64,000 bases of DNA from positions 62,001 to 126,000 of the forward strand of contig NZ_QEHM01000007.1 in assembly GCF_003116585.1 (NCBI RefSeq), in the 5' to 3' direction. Under the pieces are notes generated by a model, which saw only the letters and a list, made by a program, of their open reading frames with translations, had not been told where the DNA came from and did no database searches. Shown here in pieces: positions 8,400 to 18,071 of this stretch. Made by a program: the position numbers and the translations under genes. The DNA comes from Albibacillus kandeliae (GTDB lineage Bacteria > Pseudomonadota > Alphaproteobacteria > Rhodobacterales > Rhodobacteraceae). Position 1 is the stretch's first letter. Each line of letters opens with the position of its first letter.

Positions 8400-8861
8400 C
8401 TAGAGGCCGAGCCTCACCCGGGTCACGGCCGCGAAGGCGAACCCGGCAAGGGCAAAGGACAGGCCGAGCGGCAGACCCCTTGGCCGCGCGACAAAGGCCC
8501 ATTGCGCTGCCTGTGCCGGCGCGCGACTGCGGAGCAGCGTGACGCTGGCAATCGCCAGCAGGATCGACCCGGACAGGCAGAGGGAGAACAGGGCCAGTTG
8601 CGCGGGCGGCACGAAGAGCAGCAGCGCGGGCAGGAACTTGACATCACCTCCGCCGAAGAGGCCGAGCGCGAAGGCAACGATGCCGATCGCAAGCACGGTC
8701 CCGGCGACGAGCAGACGCGGGGCGAGTTCGGGCAGGGAGAGCGTCGGCAACAGCAGCAGGAACAGAGCCAGCGCCGCCAGCGTCAGCCGGTCAGGGATCC
8801 GCATGTAGCGGAGGTCGAAATAGGCGACGACGGCCAGCAGCGGCAGGAGCAGGGCGGTCAC
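8400..8861 (-). CDS. tadV: Prepilin peptidase TadV/CpaA (A24 family)
   Basis: This 153-residue inner-membrane aspartic protease should remove the leader of Flp pilin and of the TadE/TadF-like pseudopilins. The two catalytic aspartates are visible: D16 in YFDLRYMRIPD and D73 in FGGGDVK. At least four hydrophobic segments are evident. The size fits the short TadV form that lacks the methyltransferase domain. It is the last gene of the minus-strand tad locus, nine bases after the luxR-type gene. Confidence 0.88.
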   Translation of the reverse strand: MTALLLPLLAVVAYFDLRYMRIPDRLTLAALALFLLLLPTLSLPELAPRLLVAGTVLAIGIVAFALGLFGGGDVKFLPALLLFVPPAQLALFSLCLSGSILLAIASVTLLRSRAPAQAAQWAFVARPRGLPLGLSFALAGFAFAAVTRVRLGL

Positions 8862-8870
8862 GGCTTGGCC

Positions 8871-9686
8871 TCAGCCAACGCTGCGTTGTTCGCCCGCGAG
8901 GGGCGATACAGAGAGCAGCGCGTAGAGCAGTTGCGGCAGCCCGGAGGTGTTGGTCTTGGCATAGATGTTCCGCAGATGGGTGCGCAGCGTGGCCTCGCCG
9001 ATCTCCAGCTCGGTCTGCACTTCACTCAGCGACAGGCCGCGGTTCAGATGCAGGCAGACGCGGTACTCGGCCCGGCTCAGCCCGGCAGGATTATGAAAAC
9101 TGATGATCGGCTCATGGTGGCGCTTGGTGACCTTCTGCGCGCTTGGATTGCGCGGCAACGAGGCGCTGAAGACGCCGGCGTTCCGGTTCTTCCAGGTCTG
9201 CGCCAGGCTTTCCGTCAGCATGTTCAGAGCTGCCTGCTGGTGTCCGTCCACCGGCTTCGCCGAGTGCAGTTCGAGAAAGTACAGTTCCTTGCTGTCCGCC
9301 GAGAGCGGCACGACGATCAGTTCGCGCAACCGGTGGCGGCTCTGAAAGCTGCGTAGCTCGTCGCTCAGGATATCGCTCAGCGTGCGCGAACTCCAGACGC
9401 TGCCGACGCGCGCCTTTGTTGCGTATTCGCGCAACAGTCCGTGGGCGAAGGAGACCTCGACCGACCCGTCGATTTCCTTGGGGCGGGTGTTGGCGACGAC
9501 GACATTGGCGATGCCGTCGGGGCTGTGCGAGGTGCGGGAAATCAGGGCGACGTCCGCTCCGACACTGATGGCGATCTGTCTCAGGGCCTTGCGCAGCGGG
9601 GCGCGTCCGTTCAGGGCGTCACACCAGAGGACGATGGTTTCAATCATGCCCAACTGGGCGGAGTGATCATTACGTTCAACTAACAA
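8871..9686 (-). CDS. LuxR-family regulator inside the tad locus
   Basis: The protein has up to 271 residues. Its C-terminal quarter is a LuxR-type helix-turn-helix (LSRAEYRVCLHLNRGLSLSE, then IGEATLRTHLRNIYAKT). The N-terminal 170 residues look like a sensory domain without a clear match; no receiver aspartate pattern is seen. A TTG start at 9686 has GAAGG nine bases upstream, while the first ATG, at 9647, lacks a ribosome site. I give the TTG start, with the ATG as the alternative. It sits between tadC and tadV, so it probably controls pilus expression. The 210-base gap 9687-9896 holds no gene. Confidence 0.8.
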   Translation of the reverse strand: MLVERNDHSAQLGMIETIVLWCDALNGRAPLRKALRQIAISVGADVALISRTSHSPDGIANVVVANTRPKEIDGSVEVSFAHGLLREYATKARVGSVWSSRTLSDILSDELRSFQSRHRLRELIVVPLSADSKELYFLELHSAKPVDGHQQAALNMLTESLAQTWKNRNAGVFSASLPRNPSAQKVTKRHHEPIISFHNPAGLSRAEYRVCLHLNRGLSLSEVQTELEIGEATLRTHLRNIYAKTNTSGLPQLLYALLSVSPLAGEQRSVG

Positions 9687-9896
9687 TACTAGCTACCTTC
9701 AAGCTGGCCCGCCCCGAAATTCGGCAGGTCGTTGCACTCAAACTTGCTGGGTTTAATATTCGTTAACGCCGGGTGAACTTGTCAAACGCGCGCCATGATT
9801 CCGACATATTCCGCGCCAACTATGTGAAATCTATCGTTCAGTCTTTTCGTCAGGGCTCCCATTGTTTCCGGATCGGACCATAAACGAATCTCCTCG

Positions 9897-10904
9897 CTAC
9901 TGACCGAACAACTCGGTGTAGCGGATCAGGGTGGGTCCGACGGCGAGGATGATCAGCACCGGCAGCATCAGCAGACCCAGCACGGCAGACATCTTGACCG
10001 GCAGCTTGTTGGCCATCTCCTGCGCCTTGTTCTCGCGCATGGCCCGCAGTTCGTCGGCGTAGCTGGTCAGCGCATCGGAAATGCTGCTGCCAAAGCGGAG
10101 CGACTGCTGCACCACGGTCGAGAAGGACCGCACCATCTCGACCCCGCAGCGATCGGCCATGTCGTGCATCGCCTCGTCACGCGGACGCCCGGCGGCGATC
10201 TGGCGCTGGACGGTCAGGAACTCGTAAGCGACCTCGGGCGAGACCTCGGCCAATTCGTTGGCGACGCGGGTCATGGCCGCGTCGAACCCGAGCCCAGACT
10301 CGACCGCGATGCGCATCAGGTCGAGCGCATTGGGAAAGGCGTATTCGATCTTCTGGCGGCGTTCCGCGACCCGGTCATTCAGGACCTTCATGGGGCTGAA
10401 GTAGCCGAGGCCGATGAGGAGGGTCAGGATGATGTAGCTGTGGAGGATGCTCAGACCCTGGAGGCGCGAGCTGATCACATAGGGCAGTTCGATGCCCGAG
10501 GTCCGGCTTGCCACGACGAAGCACAGGAAGGTGAGGGGCAGCAAGACGCCGAACACAATCCTTAACATGGTAAATATGTAGAGCGCGGAGGGAGAGGTGA
10601 ACCCGGCCTGCTGCAGCTTCAGCTGGAGCTCGCTGCGACCCTTGCGGTCGGTGGGCACAAAGGCCTTCAGCAGCCCGTTCACGTCATCCGACTGGCGGAT
10701 CAGCAGGGCCTTGTCCTGACGCGCCTTCCGTTTGACGTCAGAACTCGCGGCGATGCGCTGCGCGGCGTAGTCGGGCCGGCTGACGAGCATCACCAGTCCG
10801 ATGAAGAGGATCGTCGCACCGCCAAGTACCCCGGCAATCGCAAGGAAGTCTGTCGGGATTCCGGTCCGAGCGGCGAACTGGTCAAACCATGTCTGCAACA
10901 TCAT
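9897..10904 (-). CDS. tadC: Tad pilus inner-membrane platform protein TadC
   Basis: The 335-residue T2SSF-domain membrane protein is one of the two platform proteins on which the TadA ATPase acts. Hydrophobic segments occur near residues 20-40, 120-145, 150-175 and at the C-terminus (LLMLPVLIILAVGPTLI). The cytoplasmic domain carries RIAVESGLGFDAAMTRVA and SFSTVVQQSLRFGSSISDAL, typical of GspF/TadC folds. It follows tadB by seven bases, as in other tad operons. The start is supported by GAGGA upstream. Confidence 0.92.
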   Translation of the reverse strand: MMLQTWFDQFAARTGIPTDFLAIAGVLGGATILFIGLVMLVSRPDYAAQRIAASSDVKRKARQDKALLIRQSDDVNGLLKAFVPTDRKGRSELQLKLQQAGFTSPSALYIFTMLRIVFGVLLPLTFLCFVVASRTSGIELPYVISSRLQGLSILHSYIILTLLIGLGYFSPMKVLNDRVAERRQKIEYAFPNALDLMRIAVESGLGFDAAMTRVANELAEVSPEVAYEFLTVQRQIAAGRPRDEAMHDMADRCGVEMVRSFSTVVQQSLRFGSSISDALTSYADELRAMRENKAQEMANKLPVKMSAVLGLLMLPVLIILAVGPTLIRYTELFGQ

Positions 10905-10911
10905 TCTGTCC

Positions 10912-11883
10912 TCACACCTTGAAGTTGACGAGCTTGCGCAGGATCACCGCGTTCAGGACGGTGAAACCAATGACGATCCCGGCCATCGGCATGAACCACG
11001 GGTGATCCATGACGCCGCCGTAGTAGTCCGGCGAAACGCCCATCGTGAAAATGAACATGATCACCGGAAGCGCGGAGAGGAACCACGCGGTCAGGCGGCC
11101 CTCGGCCGAGATCGAGTGAACCTTGCGGCGCAGCGCGATCCGGGCGCGGATGACCCGCGACAGGATGTCGATAACCTCGGCGAGGTCGCCGCCGGTGCCA
11201 TGCTGGATGCCGATGCTGGCGGCGAGGTAACTCACGTCTTCGATCTCGACCCGCTCGGCGAACTCGTTGAAGGCGTCGGTGAGTTCGTCACCATAGCTGA
11301 CCTGGTCGAAGATGATGCCGAACTCGGTCGCCAGCGGATCCTCCATCTCGTCAGCGACCGCCTGGACCGAGGTGTTCAGCGGATGCCCGACGCGCAGGCC
11401 CCGTGCCAGCAGGTCCAGTGCATCGGGCAACTGCTGCACCATCGCGGCCTTGCGGCTGGCCACCCGGGCGTTCAGCACGGCGAAGGGCAGGAGCATCGCG
11501 ACGACGAAGGCCAATGCCGCGAGGGCCGGAATGCCCGTCAGGATGAAGGCGACCAGTGCGGCGACGAAACCCGCACCGATGCAGGCGGTGATGAAGGCGA
11601 CCGGCGACAGCGAGACCGCCGCGAAGTGGAGCCGGGCCGGGAGCTTGGACAGCAGGGGCAGATTGTCAGCCAGCCCGCTGCGGACCGGGGGCTTGAGGAT
11701 CGAGAGGATGTCTTCGGTCGACTTGCCGCTGGCGATCAGGCGAAGCCGGCGGTTGCGGGCTTCCCTGGTGCTCTCCCTCGGGTTCAGCAGGACCGAAACG
11801 CCGGTGACCAGCGCCAGAAGCCCAAGGAAGATGCCGACGTAGAAGAACGACAGTATTTCCTGTTCTGTGAACATGTCGGTCAT
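10912..11883 (-). CDS. tadB: Tad pilus inner-membrane platform protein TadB
   Basis: The 323-residue T2SSF-domain protein pairs with TadC. It has an N-terminal membrane helix (FFYVGIFLGLLALVTGVSVL), two central ones near residues 100-145 and a C-terminal pair. The cytoplasmic part contains LPDALDLLARGLRVGHPL and YLAASIGIQHGTGGDLAEVI, motifs shared by TadB proteins. It starts three bases after tadA, indicating coupled translation. The ATG at 11883 is given; 11874 is a second in-frame ATG. Confidence 0.92.
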   Translation of the reverse strand: MTDMFTEQEILSFFYVGIFLGLLALVTGVSVLLNPRESTREARNRRLRLIASGKSTEDILSILKPPVRSGLADNLPLLSKLPARLHFAAVSLSPVAFITACIGAGFVAALVAFILTGIPALAALAFVVAMLLPFAVLNARVASRKAAMVQQLPDALDLLARGLRVGHPLNTSVQAVADEMEDPLATEFGIIFDQVSYGDELTDAFNEFAERVEIEDVSYLAASIGIQHGTGGDLAEVIDILSRVIRARIALRRKVHSISAEGRLTAWFLSALPVIMFIFTMGVSPDYYGGVMDHPWFMPMAGIVIGFTVLNAVILRKLVNFKV

Positions 11884-11886
11884 GGC

Positions 11887-13287
11887 TCAAACCTTTTCCG
11901 GATCGCGGGACAGGGTGCCGAGGGTGACGCCCGCGAGGGCGAGTTCCTCGGCGCAGCGCGGGCGCAGGCCGGTCGGGACGAAGTTGCCGAGGATGCGGCC
12001 GTCGTCCGCGACGCCGGTGCGGCGGAAGACAAAGATGTCCTGCATGGTGATCACCTCGCCCTCCATCCCGGTGAGTTCCGACACGCTGAGGACGTGGCGG
12101 CGGCCATCGGAGAGGCGGGCGACCTGGATCACGAAATGGATGCCCGATGCGATCTGGGCGCGGATTGCGCTCAGCGGCATGTCGGCACCCATCATGCTGA
12201 CCATCTGTTCAAGACGCCCGAGGGCATCGCGGGCGGAGTTGGCGTGCACCGTGGTCATCGAGCCGTCGTGACCGGTGTTCATCGCCTGCAGCATGTCGAA
12301 GGTCTCGGATCCGCGCACCTCGCCGACGATGATGCGGTCGGGCCGCATCCGCAGCGCGTTGCGCACGAGGTCGCGCTGTGCCACCGCACCATTGCCCTGC
12401 GGGTTTGCCGGGCGGGTTTCGAGCCGTACCACGTGGGGCTGCTGAAGCTGGAGTTCGGCGGCGTCCTCGATGGTGACGATGCGTTCCAGCGGGCTGATGC
12501 TGGCGGACATGGCGTTGAGCATCGTGGTCTTGCCCGACCCGGTGCCGCCCGAGATCAGGATGTTCATCCGCGCCTTCACCAGACCCTGCAGCAGCTGCGC
12601 GGCCTGCGGCGAAAGCGAGCCGGTCTCGACCAGCCGCTTCATCGTCAGCGGCGAGCGTGAGAACTTGCGGATCGACATCGAGGGGCCGTCGATGGCGCAG
12701 GGCCGGATGATGGCGTTCACGCGGCTGCCGTCTTCGAGACGGGCATCGACCCAGGGGTTGCTCTCGTCGATCCGGCGGCCAACGCGGTTGACGATCTTCT
12801 CGATGATCCGCAGCAGGTGCTTTTCATCGCGGAACCGCGCCCGGCTGAGTTCCAGCACGCCGCTGCGTTCGACATAGACCGTCTCGTGTCCGTTGACGAG
12901 GATGTCGTTGATCGTCGGGTCCGCAAGAAGCGGTTCGAGCGGGCCGAGGCCCAGAACCTCGTTCAGCAGCTCGTCGACGATCCGCTTGAAGTCTTCGGAC
13001 CGCATCGGGCGGTTCTCGGCGGCGAGGAATTCGCCGATCAGGCCGGCGGCCTCGCGCCGCAGCTCGGTCAGTTCGACCTTTTCGATGACGGCGAGATTCA
13101 GTCGGGTGAGCAGCATGTCATGCAGGCGCGACTTGAGCTCGAGGTGTTCGAGAAGCTCGGGATCGGGCTGGACGAACTGGCTTTCCTCGGCCTCGGCCGG
13201 TTCCGGTGCGATCACCGCGGTTCCGTGCAGGTCGACGACCTTGGGGGCCGGGGCATGAACGGGGGTCTTGTTGAATTGCTTGAACAT
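11887..13287 (-). CDS. tadA: Tad pilus secretion ATPase TadA/CpaF
   Basis: The 466-residue hexameric motor ATPase powers Flp pilus assembly. It has an N-terminal region typical of CpaF (helical, with [17 protein letters not shown]), Walker A GGTGSGKT at about residues 247-254, and the Asp/His boxes and Walker B region ([19 protein letters not shown]). The start at 13287 (MFKQFNK) is chosen over an upstream TTG because GAGG is close before it and the TTG overlaps the tadZ stop. It lies between tadZ and tadB in the conserved order. Confidence 0.94.
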   Translation of the reverse strand: MFKQFNKTPVHAPAPKVVDLHGTAVIAPEPAEAEESQFVQPDPELLEHLELKSRLHDMLLTRLNLAVIEKVELTELRREAAGLIGEFLAAENRPMRSEDFKRIVDELLNEVLGLGPLEPLLADPTINDILVNGHETVYVERSGVLELSRARFRDEKHLLRIIEKIVNRVGRRIDESNPWVDARLEDGSRVNAIIRPCAIDGPSMSIRKFSRSPLTMKRLVETGSLSPQAAQLLQGLVKARMNILISGGTGSGKTTMLNAMSASISPLERIVTIEDAAELQLQQPHVVRLETRPANPQGNGAVAQRDLVRNALRMRPDRIIVGEVRGSETFDMLQAMNTGHDGSMTTVHANSARDALGRLEQMVSMMGADMPLSAIRAQIASGIHFVIQVARLSDGRRHVLSVSELTGMEGEVITMQDIFVFRRTGVADDGRILGNFVPTGLRPRCAEELALAGVTLGTLSRDPEKV

Positions 13288-13298
13288 ACCTCGGTTCC

Positions 13299-14507
13299 TC
13301 AACGCTTGTCTTTGTTGGCGGACTTGTTTTCGAACTCCGCGTGCATCGCGGCGGCGATGGCGGAGATCTTCTTGCGCAGGGCAGAGCCGCGCGCGGCCTC
13401 TTCGAGCGGCATGCCGCGGTCGATGGCGTTGCGGGCGGCCTTGGGATCGTGCGGCAGCCAGTGCGCCAGCGGGCGGCCCAGCAGCCTGGCAGCCTCCTTG
13501 TGGTTGGCGCCGGGCAGCATCGGCTTTGACTCGCCGCTCACCACGATCTCGACGGGCAGGGCGAGGTTGTCTTCCTCGTAGAGGTCGAGAAGGCGCCGGG
13601 CCTGGCGCACGCTTGGAACCGAGCTGTCGGTGACCAGCAGCAGCTTGTCGGTGTCGCTCAGCACGGCTGAAACCCAGCCGACGAGGGTGCGGGGAAGGTC
13701 GACCACAACGTAGTCGTAATGGGCGCGCAGCGCGGTCAGCAGGCTGGTGATCTGCTCGGGGCGGATCGCGTCCAGCGGGATCATCCGCGAGGGGGCGCTG
13801 AAGACCGAGAGGCCGGAGGGCAGGTCGATCAGGGACTGGGCGAGGAAGGTATCGTCGGGCAGGGTGCCGTCGCTGGCCATCGCGTAGAACCCGTCACGGG
13901 GATCGACGTCGAGGCCGCTTGCCACGGTCCCGAACTGCAGGTCGAGGTCGACGATGACCACCTTGTTGCGCGCCTTCCGGGTGCGGAAGCCGCGGCGGTC
14001 CAGCAGGCTGTTGGCGAGGTTCATCGCGAGCGTGGTGGCGCCCACGCCGCCGCGCGCCGGGGCGACGGTGATGATCTTGCCCTGCGCGGCGGGCTTTGCC
14101 GCCGGTGCCGCGGCGGCCGTGTTCTGGCCCGAGTGGCGGTAGATCTGGGCCACCAGCGCCTCGGTCCCGATGGTGTCGGGGAGAACCTCGTTCACGCCGG
14201 CCTCGTTCAGCATGCGCGCCTCGGCCAGCGAGGTGGAGGCGTCGGTCAGCGCGAGGATGATCGCCTCGGGCCCCAGCGAGCGCCGGATCGCGGCAACGGC
14301 CTGGGCATCGCGCTCGGTATTGCCCTGGGCGCGGAACAGCAGGACGCCGTGTTCGCGGGCGAGCGCCGTGGTGGCCGCATCCATCCTGCCGAGCGGGCTC
14401 TTGAATTCCTGCAGCGACAGGTCGGGATAGTCGCGCAGGTCGAACCCGAGTTGCGGAGCGCCCTCGGCCCCTGCGAAGTAGACGATATTGCTGTTATGCA
14501 TGGTCAT
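13299..14507 (-). CDS. tadZ: Tad pilus localisation ATPase-like protein TadZ/CpaE
   Basis: The 402-residue protein has an N-terminal receiver-like domain (about 1-120) and a ParA/MinD-like domain. The P-loop reads ARGGVGATT, where both signature lysines of ParA are replaced; this is normal for CpaE/TadZ. The family places the pilus machine, often at a cell pole. It is not the partition ATPase of the replicon, which is at 4614. A Pro/Ala linker (AAAAPAAKPAAQ) joins the domains. GGAGA precedes the start. Confidence 0.9.
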   Translation of the reverse strand: MTMHNSNIVYFAGAEGAPQLGFDLRDYPDLSLQEFKSPLGRMDAATTALAREHGVLLFRAQGNTERDAQAVAAIRRSLGPEAIILALTDASTSLAEARMLNEAGVNEVLPDTIGTEALVAQIYRHSGQNTAAAAPAAKPAAQGKIITVAPARGGVGATTLAMNLANSLLDRRGFRTRKARNKVVIVDLDLQFGTVASGLDVDPRDGFYAMASDGTLPDDTFLAQSLIDLPSGLSVFSAPSRMIPLDAIRPEQITSLLTALRAHYDYVVVDLPRTLVGWVSAVLSDTDKLLLVTDSSVPSVRQARRLLDLYEEDNLALPVEIVVSGESKPMLPGANHKEAARLLGRPLAHWLPHDPKAARNAIDRGMPLEEAARGSALRKKISAIAAAMHAEFENKSANKDKR

Positions 14508-14525
14508 GGCACTGTCTCCGGAAAC

Positions 14526-15179
14526 TCAGTTTCCACCCCCCTGCGCGAGATCCTCGCCGGGCATGGTGACGCTCATGGATGCGAGCGAGATGGTGGCGCC
14601 GACATCGGCGTCGGTGGGACCGCCTGCGAGTGCGACGAGCACGGCGAGCGGGGATAGGAACTGGAAGTCGACGTTCTGCAGCTCGACGGTCACGAGCGGG
14701 GAGTAGGGTCCGCCGAGGAAGCCGAGGTCGCTGTCGTAGGTATAGCTGAACCGCAGGTTGGCCTGCGTCGAGCCGTTGGGCAGGGTGCCCGAGACCAGCG
14801 CCCAGATCTCGGCGCTGGTGGCGTTCGAGGACGACCCCGCGCAGCTGATGACGCCGACGTTCGAGCAGATGTTGGCCCCGGCGTTGCAGCGGGTGCCAAA
14901 GCGCGGCGGCACTTCGTTCTGCGCGACCGGGCCGCGGGCGTTGAAGGCGGGGACTCCGGGGCAGGCGGGGGGGCGCACGGCCGCGACACGGGCGGCCACG
15001 TGCATCGCCCGGTTCGCCGCGACGTTGTGGAAGGCATAGCGGGCAAAGTCGATCACCGCGAAGAGCAGCAGCAGGAAGAACATCAGCGCGATGACGTACT
15101 CGACCAGGAACGCGCCGTCCTCGGACCGTGCGAACCGTGCGGCCTGAGTGCGCAGCTTATGAAGAACCCGCGCGATCAT
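14526..15179 (-). CDS. TadE-like pseudopilin (first copy)
   Basis: This is a 217-residue protein with a prepilin-like N-terminus: RSEDGAFLVEYVIALMFFLL, where the Gly is followed by hydrophobic residues with Glu at about +5, so TadV could process it. One membrane helix (about 25-50) is followed by a periplasmic domain with several cysteines that could form disulfides. The ATG at 15179 overlaps the stop of the next upstream tadE-like gene (ATGA). It is longer than a typical TadE or TadF and may be the TadF-type partner. Confidence 0.85.
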   Translation of the reverse strand: MIARVLHKLRTQAARFARSEDGAFLVEYVIALMFFLLLLFAVIDFARYAFHNVAANRAMHVAARVAAVRPPACPGVPAFNARGPVAQNEVPPRFGTRCNAGANICSNVGVISCAGSSSNATSAEIWALVSGTLPNGSTQANLRFSYTYDSDLGFLGGPYSPLVTVELQNVDFQFLSPLAVLVALAGGPTDADVGATISLASMSVTMPGEDLAQGGGN

Positions 15180-15685
15180 GTTCCGAAGATCCTGTGCTCG
15201 TCGGCGATCGAGGTGGTGATGGCAGACTGGGTGTGTCCCCCGAACGCCAGCAGGTCGGCGAAGGGGAAGGTGATGTTCAGCGTGGCCGACACGCGCACCA
15301 CGGGGACCGTGTCGATGCGGTAGCTGCCGCTGACGCAGCGCAGGGTGGGGGTGACCGAGGCGATGGTGATCCCGGTCGGGAACAGCGCCTGCCCGTCGAT
15401 GGTGTTGCGGACGATGTCCTCGACCGCGGCGGTGTAGCTGCCGATGGCGGCGGTTCCGTCGCAGATGTCGTTCGGCGCGATCCGTGCGACGTAGCGTGCG
15501 GCATCCCGGACGCCCGCGATGGCCGACTGGTACGACCAGAGCATCCGCCCGCCCTCGACGATGACGGCGAAGACCAGGCAGGTGATCGGCAGGACGATTG
15601 CCAGTTCCACCAGGGCGGCGCCGCTTTCGTCCCGCCCGAAGCGGCGGAGGCGTTGCGCGATATGGGAGAGAGGTGCCATCGCCAT
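15176..15685 (-). CDS. TadE-like pseudopilin (second copy)
   Basis: This 169-residue pseudopilin has the N-terminus GRDESGAALVELAIVLPITC, a TadE signature: Gly, hydrophobic run and Glu at +5. A single membrane helix follows, then a periplasmic beta-rich region with two cysteines. The ATG at 15685 shares a base with the tadG stop (TGATG), so I prefer it to the GTG three bases earlier. Minor pseudopilins of this type are needed for Flp pilus biogenesis. Confidence 0.88.
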   Translation of the reverse strand: MAMAPLSHIAQRLRRFGRDESGAALVELAIVLPITCLVFAVIVEGGRMLWSYQSAIAGVRDAARYVARIAPNDICDGTAAIGSYTAAVEDIVRNTIDGQALFPTGITIASVTPTLRCVSGSYRIDTVPVVRVSATLNITFPFADLLAFGGHTQSAITTSIADEHRIFGT

Positions 15686-17130
15686 CACCGGTACAGCTGC
15701 ACGACGTCGTGGAAGACACCGCCGGTGCCACCGGCGCCCGCGCCACCGTTATCGGCACGGCCGATGATCTCGGCCCAGATGTCCACGGTCGGGGGCGAGG
15801 TGCCGTCGTCGCCGACCGGCTCGGTCAGGAACATCTTGACGAACTGCTTGACCGGCACGTTCTTGGCGGCGCCGCCGATGCTGTTCGCGCCGCAGTCGAT
15901 GCCGGCGGCGATGATCACCCGGCGTTCGGGATCGGGGGACTGGTTGCTGGAGCACTGCGGGCGGCCCGTTTCGGCAAGCCCGGAGAGGATCGCCGTGCTG
16001 GAGCCGCCGCCGCCTGCTGCCGCGATCTCGGCCAGGTAATAGTCATAGCGCGTGCTGGCGGAGAGGTGCGGGTCGGTCCCGGCATAATTGTAGTTCACGT
16101 ACTCGGTGCGGCCAGCGCTCCAGTTGCCGTTGCCGAAGCGCCCGCAGGTGCCAGCGGCAAGGCAGTCGTCGCGCGGCATGCCCTTGGTGTTGGGCGACGT
16201 GACCTCGTTGTTGCCGATGCAGGCGCCGCCGCCCTTTGGGACGATGCCCTTGATCACGTTCGGAGCCGGCGCGTAATCGGGGTCGTTCTTCTCGCCGTTC
16301 ATGATCGCCTTGTAGATGTCGAAGCGCACATTGAAGATCGCGTCGGCGATGCCGACCTTCTGGCCGGGCTCGATATCGACCCCGCGCTGGACGAAGCACT
16401 GGGTGATGCTGCCGACCGCGCCGAGCAGGCAGGCATCGAGGTTCACACCCGTCTTGCCCGCGCAGGGGCCGCTGCCGTCGACCTTGAGTTTGGCCGGGTC
16501 GAGAAACCCGAAATCGCCGGGGCCCCAGGCCGATCCGTTTCCGCCCGAGCGCAGGTTGACCATCGACCCGATGTTCAGGTCGGCGTCCCAGTCGCTGTCG
16601 GGAATGCAGAACATGAGCGGGGTGACGTCGCAGGCGTACTGGGTGAAGCCCGCGATGGCCGAGGCGGTCGCGGTGGTGTCGATCGGCGTTTGCCCGGAAA
16701 GGGTGAAGAAGGCCGCAGCGAAGGTCTGGTCCACCGTGCTGGGGGTGACGGTCGCGCGGACATAGGCGGCGGCCCGGCCATTGGTGGTCGTCGCGCTTGG
16801 CGCGGTGGTATCGCTGGCGGGAAGGGCCGAGAAGAAGGTAAGGGTGTAGTCGCTGTCCCCGGCGAGGGCGGCGTCGCGGCTGCCGTAGGTCTTGAGATCG
16901 CTGACGAGGTTCGCGGCGGCGGCCCGGGCGCGGGTGATCGAGTCGTCGTTGCCGTCCAGTTCGCCCGCTGCGGCCAGGGCCACGCTGTCGGCGAAGGATT
17001 GCAGCTCGGACCGGGCGATCCCGACGCGGCCAATGTCGAAGGACAGGGCCACCAGGCCGAGGAAGGCGGTCAGGGAGAGCACCCAGAAGACGAGGATTCC
17101 GCCTTCTTCGGAGGTGGTGAACCGTTGCAT
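15685..17130 (-). CDS. tadG: TadG-like pilus assembly protein
   Basis: The 481-residue protein begins with the TadE/G N-terminus: EEGGILVFWVLSLTAFLGLV, a single anchor helix, then SFADSVALAAAGELDG, the alanine-rich stretch typical of TadG. The remainder (about 60-481) is periplasmic, rich in Gly, Ser, Asn and cysteines, and could bind cell wall or pilus. No clear von Willebrand A MIDAS motif is visible. It stands between rcpC and the two tadE-like genes, where other tad loci have the secretin and RcpB genes. Confidence 0.82.
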   Translation of the reverse strand: MQRFTTSEEGGILVFWVLSLTAFLGLVALSFDIGRVGIARSELQSFADSVALAAAGELDGNDDSITRARAAAANLVSDLKTYGSRDAALAGDSDYTLTFFSALPASDTTAPSATTTNGRAAAYVRATVTPSTVDQTFAAAFFTLSGQTPIDTTATASAIAGFTQYACDVTPLMFCIPDSDWDADLNIGSMVNLRSGGNGSAWGPGDFGFLDPAKLKVDGSGPCAGKTGVNLDACLLGAVGSITQCFVQRGVDIEPGQKVGIADAIFNVRFDIYKAIMNGEKNDPDYAPAPNVIKGIVPKGGGACIGNNEVTSPNTKGMPRDDCLAAGTCGRFGNGNWSAGRTEYVNYNYAGTDPHLSASTRYDYYLAEIAAAGGGGSSTAILSGLAETGRPQCSSNQSPDPERRVIIAAGIDCGANSIGGAAKNVPVKQFVKMFLTEPVGDDGTSPPTVDIWAEIIGRADNGGAGAGGTGGVFHDVVQLYR

Positions 17131-17160
17131 GGGATCACGACCGAGCCGCCCGAAGGCGTC

Positions 17161-17964
17161 TCAGTCGACCTCCTGTTCGGTTACGACATTGGCGCGGCGG
17201 ACCTTGACGGTGCGCACCGGGGCCTCTTCGGGCACGGGCGACACGTCGCGCATCAGGTCGCTGAGCCGGATCGACTCGAGCGGGGTGTCGTCGGTGGCTT
17301 CGAGGGTGCGCAGGGTCAGGCTCAGTGTGCCGGCCTTCTGCGCCAGCGCGAGGCGCTGGCCCTGTTCAGGGCTGACCTCGACGGTCACGGTGCGCGCCAC
17401 CTCGGGCGTGTCGATCTGTTCGTCGGACTGCTGGTCGACGCCGATCACGCGGATGTTCTGAAGGATGGTGACCGCGCGCAGGCCTTCGTCACGGCCCTGG
17501 GTCAGCACGACATCGACGAAGTCACCGGGGGTCACGAAGCCGCCGACCGCGGTCTCGGCGTCGACCTTGATGGCCATCGCGCGACCGTTGGGGCCGAGGG
17601 TCTGGGTGATGGTGACCTTCTCACCGAAATCGGAAATCTTGGAGAGCAGGATCAGCTCTCCCTGCGCGATGGCGCGCTTGGCCCGGCGCGGCTGGCCGCC
17701 GGGCTCGGGCAGAAGGTCGCGGTAGTCCGCGAAGATCCCGGCGGGCACGGCGTCGCGCGGCCAAGCGATTGTCGTCAGCAGCTGGGCGTCGATGCTCTGG
17801 CCGAAGTTGATGTCGCGGCCGGCCACAATGACCGAAACCAGTGCCTCGTCGGTATCGACGGCGGCCTGGGCTGAGCGGGCTTCGAGAAGGTCCTTGGCGA
17901 GATACGCGGAACCCCCGGCAAGTCCGACCCCGATGACGGTGACAAGAAGTGAACCGATACGCAT
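17161..17964 (-). CDS. cpaB: Flp pilus assembly protein RcpC/CpaB
   Basis: The 267-residue periplasmic protein has an N-terminal membrane segment (LLVTVIGVGLAGGSAYLAKDLL) and a SAF-type domain (about 45-110: VIVAGRDINFGQSIDAQLL), followed by the RcpC beta domain with NIRVIGVDQQSDE. In other systems RcpC supports the secretin RcpA; here no secretin gene is adjacent. GGGAGAG precedes the start. It is the first gene of the main tad operon, after the separately transcribed flp. Confidence 0.9.
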   Translation of the reverse strand: MRIGSLLVTVIGVGLAGGSAYLAKDLLEARSAQAAVDTDEALVSVIVAGRDINFGQSIDAQLLTTIAWPRDAVPAGIFADYRDLLPEPGGQPRRAKRAIAQGELILLSKISDFGEKVTITQTLGPNGRAMAIKVDAETAVGGFVTPGDFVDVVLTQGRDEGLRAVTILQNIRVIGVDQQSDEQIDTPEVARTVTVEVSPEQGQRLALAQKAGTLSLTLRTLEATDDTPLESIRLSDLMRDVSPVPEEAPVRTVKVRRANVVTEQEVD

Positions 17965-18071
17965 TGCATCTCTCCCGGACGGTAGGTTGCTTTGAAAGGG
18001 ACGGGCGCCAGCGATCTTCCGGGATCAGAAAATGGGCATGGGAAGATCGCTGGGCCGCGTCAGGTCTTGGA

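Noticed and set aside
13299-14507. ParA-like ATPase as a second partition system
   Set aside because: The receiver-like N-terminus, missing signature lysines and place in the tad operon identify it as TadZ/CpaE.
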